Assembly: GCA_002346225.1 (NCBI GenBank) | Contig: DDYY01000008.1 | Span: 1 to 11,089 of the forward strand | From: Bacteroidetes bacterium UBA3022 | Lineage (GTDB): Bacteria > Bacteroidota > Bacteroidia > Chitinophagales > BACL12 | Length of the DNA: 11,089 nt | Direction: 5' to 3' | Shown here: positions 6,385 to 11,089 of the stretch, one piece after another | Layout of the letters: each line of letters begins with the position of its first letter | Numbering within the stretch: position 1 is the stretch's first letter | Translations under genes and position numbers: made by a program | Notes under the pieces: model-generated | The model's database searches: none | Seen by the model: only the letters and a program-made list of their open reading frames with translations | Told to the model about the DNA's origin: nothing

Positions 6385-7155
6385 ATGATTCGCTTTCTAT
6401 TGCTTTTTTCTTGCGTTGTATTTAATACAATAGTGGCAACCGGGCAGGTCATTTTAAATGATCCTAATCCTAATATTGTTATAGAGATGGGAGCCGAGCC
6501 TTTCGAATTAGACATAGATTTAGACGGTGAAATAGATATTATTTTTCATAATGAAGACTGGTATTATGATATTTGGATGGAGGCCTCCTATCATCAGGTG
6601 CTTTACCACTACGGGTATGACCCTGATTGTTTGAAAGAAGGCACATTTATCTATCAAAGCCCTTTCTGGAAAGTAGATGAAGAGCACGCGTTAGCTATTA
6701 GAAATTACGATGGCTATTGGGATCAATTACCCTTATGTGGAGATGGTTTCAGTTATCTTGGAATCAAGTTAATTGGAAACGGGGGTTCCAGGTATGCATG
6801 GATACGCATGAAAATTGATTTTAGCGTCGCTGATGTTATTATCGATGCTTACGCCTTTCAATCAATTCCTGGTGTTGGCATTGTAGCTGGCGAGATGCCC
6901 GATACGGAGGATGCATTGAATGCGTTCTTAGGAAATGGCCTTTTCCTGGTAAATCTGCCTAAGTATTTCTTCGACGAGGAGCTTCAGTTTAATCTTGTTA
7001 ATGTGGCCGGTGAGCGGATTTGGCAGAATGAATCTGTCGGTCAGCCATCGATGATTTTTGAAATGGGACAGATACCTACAGGGTTCTATATTCTTACAGT
7101 TAGCAGCGGAAAGCTTAAACGCTCCACACTTGTTTTGTCTAACCAGGGGTATTGA
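6385..7155 (+). CDS. Secreted protein with possible T9SS-like C-terminus
   Basis: Unrecognised by name. The 256-residue protein has a Sec signal peptide (about 1-21, ending ATGQ). An acidic stretch DIDLDGEID at 43-51 fits an EF-hand-like DxDxDGxxD calcium loop. The middle section, with FSYLGIKL (122-129), RYAWIRMKI (136-144) and an AYAFQSIPGVGIVAGE tail (155-170), resembles a secreted Bacteroidota domain that closes with a GW..v..dyAye..pg..I.aGe pattern. Residues about 182-253 have the look of a T9SS type A sorting domain: NLVNVAGERIW (203-213) and IPTGFYILTVSSG.LKRSTLVL, with the TGxYxLxV strand and a terminal strand, but the FPNP opening is missing. It is AT-rich (23 G+C of 60 in the row at 6481). 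Its TGA abuts the stop of the convergent neighbour with no gap. Confidence 0.8.
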   Translation: MIRFLLLFSCVVFNTIVATGQVILNDPNPNIVIEMGAEPFELDIDLDGEIDIIFHNEDWYYDIWMEASYHQVLYHYGYDPDCLKEGTFIYQSPFWKVDEEHALAIRNYDGYWDQLPLCGDGFSYLGIKLIGNGGSRYAWIRMKIDFSVADVIIDAYAFQSIPGVGIVAGEMPDTEDALNAFLGNGLFLVNLPKYFFDEELQFNLVNVAGERIWQNESVGQPSMIFEMGQIPTGFYILTVSSGKLKRSTLVLSNQGY

Positions 7156-7159
7156 TCAA
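7152..7159. repeat. Palindrome shared by two convergent stop codons
   Basis: TTGATCAA is a perfect 8-bp palindrome. Its TGA (7153-7155) is the stop of the plus-strand gene and its TCA (7156-7158) is the stop of the minus-strand gene, so both reading frames end inside it with no spacer. No terminator hairpin with a T-run was seen on either side. Confidence 0.8.
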
Positions 7160-8862
7160 TGAATAACAATTCTATAAGACTTCGAAAGGCCATTTGTAAA
7201 AACAGCCTCCAATAAATAGATACCGCTTGCAAGCGCAGACACATCAATTATATAATACGACCCGGTAATTTTATCGAAACTAATTGGAATGTCGATGCCG
7301 GTGCTGCTAAAACACTTAAAATAATCTACAGCAACCGGATTCCCGGAAATAAAACAAAGCTGACCTCTCGCAGGATTTGGAAAAATAGTGAATTCAGTAT
7401 CAGGTATAGGTTGTGGCAGTGTATCGACCGGTTCAAATAAACCATCTCCCAAACTGCCTATAAGAAACATTCTGGTATAGGGTTCTTGTAAATTAAAAGT
7501 AGAATCAATGAACTTTGCGCAGTCAGTTTCAAGCTGAAAGAAAAATTCCTGCTCATTGAAGACCATATTTCTTACTATTCCCTCGGCATACAATATTGCG
7601 TAAGGGTCACAAGAAACTTCACCTCCGTTCAACCTAACGAGTGCTGTGTCAAACGTCGCTGCAACTGGAACATTAAGCACAGGGTAGAAGCCATTGTGTA
7701 GGATTTCCGCCTGACCGTATATCAATATGGAATCCCCCAAATGAAGAGGTGTGGTGGGGCGGGAATAATTAGATGGATACTCATTTTTACCATGTAAGTT
7801 GCCATCTGTATCAAATAAAAGATTAAAACAATATTCTTCATACGGAGATAAAACCTCTTCAATTGGAATACCATCTAATAGTACAGTATACCCGCTATAG
7901 AAAGTACCCGATGCCAATAGTGAATTATCAGGTCCTGAAACAATGTCACAAGCTATTACATGACTGCAGCTTGAAATTTCCCGGTACCATATCATATTAC
8001 CAAAGTGGTCATATTTCACATAAACGGTGCTTATTCCGCCGATAATTGTTGTGTCAAGTGAATATGGGTCGATAGAGATGCAAGTGTCTGTAGCGAAGAT
8101 GATATCATTTAAAATAAGTGTATCTGTTACAATATAAGACGCCAGGATATTACCATCGTTATCTTCTATTGCAGAATTGGATACAAAGGAAGGGTAGTCA
8201 TATATATACCAATTTGATGATTGATAGTCCGCTTCGATCTGTAATACTGTATTCAATGAACTATCTATAATTAATATCGCCGGGCCATGAGTTAAGGCAG
8301 CACCTAGAAAACTACTTTCTGTACCCAGATTATTCGCAACTAATAAAAGATTGCCATCTTCCATATAGTTCAGCGAGGAGATTATAAGAGAGTCATAACT
8401 GAAACTCATATGCCTCACAAGAGCCATTTCATTATTAAGCTCCATTAATACCATTTTAGACTCTTCAAAATCCAATATTGAGTCATTTGCGCTGAAATAC
8501 ATGTCACCTGTTGTAGTGACCAATAGCCAGGTGTTTTCGCCGTTGGTTGTGCTTAATTTATAATTGACATTTGCACCATCGGGAGAGGATATGATTTTAT
8601 AATCTGATAATTCTCCGGAAAAGGTATACGCTGCAAAGCCTATATAGGTTCCTTCGGCGCCCTGATAGACCTCGTTGTCAATGGTTATATCCGGGGAATT
8701 GGTTTCAAAAATGTGTATCAACTTGTCTGAACATACCATTAATTCGTGCCTGCCCAACCATCCATTGGTTTGCACAGCACTGACCCACTCTACATCCAAC
8801 TGATGTTGACAAATCAGACTGCCCGATTGGAAAAGACCCAATAAGCAAAGCAATATTCGCAT
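7156..8862 (-). CDS. Secreted beta-propeller-like protein with T9SS type A sorting domain
   Basis: The 568-residue protein opens with a Sec signal peptide (about 1-19, ending LICQ). The body is Asp/Ser/Thr-rich and made of short strand-turn-strand units such as VYVKYDHFGNMIWYREIS (280-297) and GPDNSLLASGTF (310-321), a pattern seen in SBBP-like beta-propeller secreted proteins of Bacteroidota. The last 78 residues are a canonical T9SS type A sorting domain: FTIFPNPARGQL (491-502), then DVSALASGIYLLEA (540-553) and a final SYRIVIH strand. The family route is Sec export followed by transfer across the outer membrane by the type IX machinery, with cleavage of the tail. No enzyme motif was found; an adhesive or binding role is inference. 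The gene is AT-rich (18 G+C of 60 in the row at 7801). The start at 8862 gives the signal peptide directly; no exact TAnnTTTG box lies upstream. Confidence 0.88.
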   Translation of the reverse strand: MRILLCLLGLFQSGSLICQHQLDVEWVSAVQTNGWLGRHELMVCSDKLIHIFETNSPDITIDNEVYQGAEGTYIGFAAYTFSGELSDYKIISSPDGANVNYKLSTTNGENTWLLVTTTGDMYFSANDSILDFEESKMVLMELNNEMALVRHMSFSYDSLIISSLNYMEDGNLLLVANNLGTESSFLGAALTHGPAILIIDSSLNTVLQIEADYQSSNWYIYDYPSFVSNSAIEDNDGNILASYIVTDTLILNDIIFATDTCISIDPYSLDTTIIGGISTVYVKYDHFGNMIWYREISSCSHVIACDIVSGPDNSLLASGTFYSGYTVLLDGIPIEEVLSPYEEYCFNLLFDTDGNLHGKNEYPSNYSRPTTPLHLGDSILIYGQAEILHNGFYPVLNVPVAATFDTALVRLNGGEVSCDPYAILYAEGIVRNMVFNEQEFFFQLETDCAKFIDSTFNLQEPYTRMFLIGSLGDGLFEPVDTLPQPIPDTEFTIFPNPARGQLCFISGNPVAVDYFKCFSSTGIDIPISFDKITGSYYIIDVSALASGIYLLEAVFTNGLSKSYRIVIH

Positions 8863-8974
8863 GAGTAAAAATAAGCCTGTTTAATCAGGATTTTTTTCTT
8901 TGACAGGTAATTTCTTCGTCATCTGGTCTAATATTTAAATTTTAATAAGAAAATATGCTTTAAAGATTCCTTGG
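8863..8974. other. AT-rich upstream region of the 568-aa secreted protein gene
   Basis: This 112-bp spacer holds no gene. It has T-runs, an isolated TTTGACAGG (8899-8907) that matches the hexamer-array junction found further right, and no exact TAnnTTTG box on the minus strand. The promoter of the 568-aa protein gene should be here or further upstream but cannot be pinpointed. Confidence 0.5.
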
Positions 8975-9016
8975 CTTGACAATAACCTTGACGTTGACGT
9001 TGACTTTGACATTGAC
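8975..9016. repeat. Hexamer array A (NTTGAC x7)
   Basis: Seven hexamers in perfect 6-bp phase, six of the form NTTGAC (first base C, C, G, G, T, A in order) and one degenerate unit AATAAC at 8981. The array ends at TTGAC and is followed by AGGCTTTGGC, the same right-hand junction as array C. Confidence 0.9.
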
Positions 9017-9021
9017 AGGCT

Positions 9022-9049
9022 TTGGCTGTTAGGCATTAGCTGTTGGCTT
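9022..9049. repeat. Heptamer array, TTRGCNN type, copy 1
   Basis: Four 7-bp units begin at 9022, 9029, 9036 and 9043: TTGGCTG, TTAGGCA, TTAGCTG and TTGGCTT. It starts 5 bases after hexamer array A. Copy 2 at 9349-9369 has three units that line up with the first three here with few changes. Confidence 0.75.
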
Positions 9050-9054
9050 GTAGT

Positions 9055-9070
9055 CCCAATGGTTATCGGG
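9055..9070. repeat. Degenerate ATCCCGAT/ATCGGGAT palindrome, copy 1
   Basis: CCCAAT (9055-9060) faces ATCGGG (9065-9070) across a GGTT loop; five of six stem positions pair. The full-length form of the same palindrome is at 9412-9431. Confidence 0.6.
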
Positions 9071-9082
9071 ATTGACCACAGA

Positions 9083-9152
9083 CACTTTACCTATTACTTA
9101 CGACCTAAATCCTGCAACCCATGACCTACTACCGACTCACATTTCACATTTC
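9083..9152. repeat. Heptamer array, CCTACTA type (pyrimidine-rich)
   Basis: About ten 7-bp units in phase, from CACTTTA (9083) through CCTATTA (9090), CTTACGA (9097), CCTAAAT (9104), CCTGCAA (9111), CCCATGA (9118), CCTACTA (9125) and CCGACTC (9132), to two identical ACATTTC units (9139, 9146). The units are degenerate, but most begin with C and share a C/T-rich first half. It runs to within 2 bases of hexamer array B. Confidence 0.65.
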
Positions 9153-9154
9153 AC

Positions 9155-9220
9155 TTTGACGTTGACTTGGACTTTGACGTTGACTTGGACTTTGACGTTG
9201 ACATAGACTTTGACATTGAC
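9155..9220. repeat. Hexamer array B (11 units, 18-bp higher-order period)
   Basis: Eleven hexamers in perfect phase. There is an 18-bp super-unit TTTGACGTTGACTTGGAC, which occurs twice (9155-9172, 9173-9190), then a third version in which TTGGAC is replaced by ATAGAC (9191-9208), and a closing TTTGAC and ATTGAC pair. GAC is conserved at the end of every unit. The right junction is ATTGACAGGCTT, as in array A. Confidence 0.92.
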
Positions 9221-9233
9221 AGGCTTCCCGTTC

Positions 9234-9304
9234 CGCCGGTGTTACCGATAAGGGATGCATCATTATTTTAAGCAATTACATTTTAGAGGAACGCCGGCGT
9301 TGCC
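9234..9304. repeat. Two copies of a CGCCGGYGTTRCC motif around an AT-rich core
   Basis: CGCCGGTGTTACC (9234-9246) and CGCCGGCGTTGCC (9292-9304) match at 11 of 13 positions and flank a 45-bp AT-rich core with no gene. The right copy sits in a perfect 12-bp palindrome AACGCCGGCGTT (9290-9301). The arrangement resembles the ends of a small inserted cassette, but no inverted termini or target duplication is evident. Confidence 0.5.
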
Positions 9305-9319
9305 CTGATAGCTATCGAG
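9304..9319. repeat. Degenerate ATCCCGAT/ATCGGGAT palindrome, copy 2
   Basis: CCTGAT (9304-9309) faces ATCGAG (9314-9319) around AGCT; the centre GATAGCTATC (9307-9316) is a perfect palindrome. It immediately precedes hexamer array C. Confidence 0.55.
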
Positions 9320-9343
9320 ATCGACGTTGACTTTGACTTTGAC
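9320..9343. repeat. Hexamer array C (4 units)
   Basis: ATCGAC, GTTGAC, TTTGAC, TTTGAC in perfect phase, followed by AGGCTTTGGC, the same junction as array A. It is the shortest of the three arrays. Confidence 0.85.
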
Positions 9344-9348
9344 AGGCT

Positions 9349-9369
9349 TTGGCTATTAGGCATTGGCAG
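9349..9369. repeat. Heptamer array, TTRGCNN type, copy 2
   Basis: TTGGCTA, TTAGGCA and TTGGCAG at 9349, 9356 and 9363, directly comparable with copy 1 at 9022. Together with the preceding TTTGACAGGC this makes a near-repeat of about 36 bp between 9012-9047 and 9339-9374. Confidence 0.75.
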
Positions 9370-9411
9370 TTGCGAAAAATACCTACATTAACACATTGCT
9401 CACACTACCTC

Positions 9412-9431
9412 ATCCCGATTACTATCGGGAT
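9412..9431. repeat. Perfect palindrome ATCCCGAT-TACT-ATCGGGAT after the glycoside hydrolase stop
   Basis: An 8-bp perfect stem with a 4-base loop that begins on the base after the TAG stop (9434-9432) of the minus-strand hydrolase gene. There is no T-run after it, so it is not a classic intrinsic terminator, but the hairpin could protect the 3' end of the mRNA. It is the best-preserved of three related palindromes in this spacer. Confidence 0.8.
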
Positions 9432-11089
9432 CTACTCCCACACGATTTTACTTTGTCCCACTACTTCACCCTTGGCAGTAGTTAATTGCAACAAGTATAC
9501 ACCCGGTGTCATATGGTTGCGTGGAACGGTCAGGTAACCTGATTCGGGGTATATATCCTGCGCCACCAACTGCCCTGATATATTATATAGTTTATATGTA
9601 TAAATAGCTGTTGCATCTGGTAGGTCGACCTGCAGGTACACTTCCTGTTGAGCCGGTACCGGCCAGGTACGGAGTGACGTATTCTCCAGAGTAGTCATTC
9701 TGAATGGCTCAGGCGTAATGCCCCAATACACATACCCGTAAGAATACCCTTTCAACACAATAGAATCACCATTACATAAATCCACCACCTGTTGCGATAT
9801 GCCGGTAATATCCTGCGGTTGTCCGCCTGAATAGGCGCTATTGTCCATCATCCATTGATTGGTACCTCCATGATTATATAATTGATCCACTTCTACATAC
9901 TTCATAAAGGCGGCATTATCGCTGGTAGGGTTAAAAGTGAACCCGGGATCCTCTTCCCAGCCGGTCATTTCTTGGTGCTTGAAAGTGATGTCATCGGGAT
10001 AGGGGTTATAGTAATACATATAAAAAACCGGATTGGTAAAGCGGGATGGTTCTTCTATACAAAATGACAAAGGCAGATTGATGGTAGACGGATTATCGTA
10101 ATAGAAACACTTGATAAAAGGCATTCTGGTTTCTCCGTCTAATGGAACTGTTGCAGTGATGACTCGTTCATAGTTATTATAGTAAATATCCTGCATAATA
10201 ATGAAGGGCCAGTATTTGGTTCTGCGTAAAAATGGCGGATCAGTTCCTCCACTTGGGTCTAAACTTAATGGTTCAGAAATGGTGCTGCCTAAACTCTTAC
10301 TGAGATAATTGTGCTTGATCAAATAGTCTACATCTGCCAGGTGGGTGCCACTTGCACCTGCTTCATAGTCTGTCATTTCCAAAAGGAACTGAAAAGCAAA
10401 TGCACCGTCAATAAAGGAGTTGGCAAAATCTCCAGAAATAGTGTCAATGATAGTTTCTGTGCCTACTATAGTTTCAATAGTATCTAATCCGGTCACACCA
10501 AACCTTCCCCATTCAGTCATCCAGTAAGGTTTGTCATTACCTAAACAATCAGCACAGCTACCCGCCCAGTTGTTAAAAATGGCTTTCAGGGTATCACGGG
10601 TATATACCCGAAAACTATCATTGGCACATTCCCAGGCGGCGACGATGGCATCATCATTTACCCCTTCAAAAATTTCATCATCAGGATTAAGAGAAGCATA
10701 ATCCTCATAATACATATTGTAACACCAAGGCATTTCTCTGGGTACATTGTACAGATGCACAGTGTACGCATCAAACAGTGCTCCTGCAGTTACAGATTGA
10801 GCACTGTCTTTCAATGCTGTATTCCAGGCTTTGTAATTGGATGCGGTTGCACTACCAAAATGCCCAATGGATTCACCATGAAAAGGTTCCGGTGCAGCTA
10901 CTAAAGAGATGAGAATACTGCTTAACGCCGGGTCGCTGTCGAGGCTGTCCAGCAACGGTAAGCAAGCCTGGAAATAGCTGTCAAAGTAAAGCTCATTGGG
11001 ATTTGAAGGATTGTTAAATATGGGTTTTTTGTTTACTTCTTTTCTATCATCGTAGTGTTCATTGCCCATTTCGATGCCAACAACTTTTA
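9432..11089 (-). CDS. Clan GH-A-like glycoside hydrolase, C-terminal part, with T9SS sorting domain (5' end off window)
   Basis: The frame stays open to the right edge, so 551 residues of a longer secreted enzyme are visible; an internal ATG at 11069 is not the real start because the motif KVVGIEMGNE spans it. That motif carries the Asn-Glu pair expected for the acid/base of a (beta/alpha)8 retaining glycosidase (Glu codon 11058-11060). FDAYTVHLY follows, about 95 residues after that Glu, then YWMTEWGRF with the candidate nucleophile Glu (codon 10512-10514). A beta-rich domain follows (VVDLCNGDSIVLKGYS), of the kind found after the barrel in GH51/GH39/GH30-type enzymes. The last 80 or so residues are a T9SS sorting domain: TWPVPAQQEVYLQV, LYNISGQLV and MTPGVYLLQLTTAKG. 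The exact GH family and substrate cannot be called; an extracellular plant or algal polysaccharide is inference. A palindrome follows the stop. Confidence 0.85.
   Translation of the reverse strand, partial: KVVGIEMGNEHYDDRKEVNKKPIFNNPSNPNELYFDSYFQACLPLLDSLDSDPALSSILISLVAAPEPFHGESIGHFGSATASNYKAWNTALKDSAQSVTAGALFDAYTVHLYNVPREMPWCYNMYYEDYASLNPDDEIFEGVNDDAIVAAWECANDSFRVYTRDTLKAIFNNWAGSCADCLGNDKPYWMTEWGRFGVTGLDTIETIVGTETIIDTISGDFANSFIDGAFAFQFLLEMTDYEAGASGTHLADVDYLIKHNYLSKSLGSTISEPLSLDPSGGTDPPFLRRTKYWPFIIMQDIYYNNYERVITATVPLDGETRMPFIKCFYYDNPSTINLPLSFCIEEPSRFTNPVFYMYYYNPYPDDITFKHQEMTGWEEDPGFTFNPTSDNAAFMKYVEVDQLYNHGGTNQWMMDNSAYSGGQPQDITGISQQVVDLCNGDSIVLKGYSYGYVYWGITPEPFRMTTLENTSLRTWPVPAQQEVYLQVDLPDATAIYTYKLYNISGQLVAQDIYPESGYLTVPRNHMTPGVYLLQLTTAKGEVVGQSKIVWE

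Noticed and set aside
8800..8862. Lipoprotein signal in the 568-aa protein (Cys18)
   Set aside because: Residues before the Cys (S-L-I) do not fit a lipobox; the signal resembles Bacteroidota Sec peptides ending in Q.
8881..8922. 13-codon minus-strand open frame ending 18 bases before the 568-aa gene, as a leader peptide
   Set aside because: Too short and Lys-rich in AT-rich DNA to distinguish from chance; no attenuator hairpins seen.
8975..9220. TTGACA strings as sigma70 -35 boxes
   Set aside because: Bacteroidota primary sigma uses a TTTG/TAnnTTTG pair; the strings are explained by the hexamer repeat and lack partner -10 boxes.
8975..9343. CRISPR array
   Set aside because: Units are 6 bp and contiguous; there are no 25-40 bp repeats or unique spacers, and no cas genes.
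9401..9470. Continuation of the 7-bp periodicity into the hydrolase 3' end
   Set aside because: Units no longer share a consensus, and from 9432 the sequence is fully explained by the coding of a standard T9SS tail.
9349..9537. 62-codon plus-strand open frame
   Set aside because: Starts in the heptamer array and runs antisense into the hydrolase gene; no protein-like features.

Overview
The window is a stretch of a Bacteroidota chromosome, probably from the Chitinophagales/Saprospiria side of the phylum. The evidence is the set of promoter boxes matching the Bacteroidota TAnnTTTG consensus, the weak Shine-Dalgarno signals, the phylum-typical families DUF2480 and DUF2007, and three secreted proteins, two with clear type IX secretion (T9SS type A) C-terminal sorting domains. 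There is no rRNA, tRNA, CRISPR array, transposase or phage gene.

Left part (1-5300, all minus strand) holds housekeeping and envelope genes. A divergently placed group runs PpiD-like periplasmic peptidyl-prolyl isomerase (4057-1874), DUF2480 protein (1835-1326), a membrane-anchored lytic transglycosylase that starts on a GTG overlapping the DUF2480 stop (1329-376), and the N-terminal part of a family 2 glycosyltransferase cut by the left edge (337-1). Upstream lies a two-gene unit: a CPBP intramembrane protease (5300-4362) and a small DUF2007 protein that overlaps it by 29 bp and ends in a short terminator hairpin. The theme is envelope quality control and peptidoglycan turnover.

Centre (5301-6336): a 49-bp gap carries two back-to-back TAnnTTTG promoters, one for the CPBP gene and one for dusB (tRNA-dihydrouridine synthase) on the plus strand.

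Right part (6337-11089) is accessory in character and more AT-rich, at least in the two genes at 6385-8862: a small secreted protein (+), a 568-aa secreted beta-propeller-like protein with a T9SS tail (-) whose stop abuts that of its convergent neighbour inside one palindrome, a 569-bp gene-free region, and the C-terminal 551 residues of a clan GH-A-like glycoside hydrolase with a T9SS tail, whose 5' end lies beyond the right edge.

The most unusual part is the gene-free region 8863-9431. From 8975 on it is a mosaic of four small repeat types: three phased hexamer (NTTGAC) arrays, heptamer arrays of two different consensus types, and three copies of a palindrome of the form ATCCCGAT-N4-ATCGGGAT. 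At least two hexamer arrays switch at the same junction (TTGACAGGCTT) into the same heptamer array. All three hexamer arrays read in the same plus-strand frame as alternating hydrophobic-Asp residues, though stops separate them. No function can be assigned from sequence alone.
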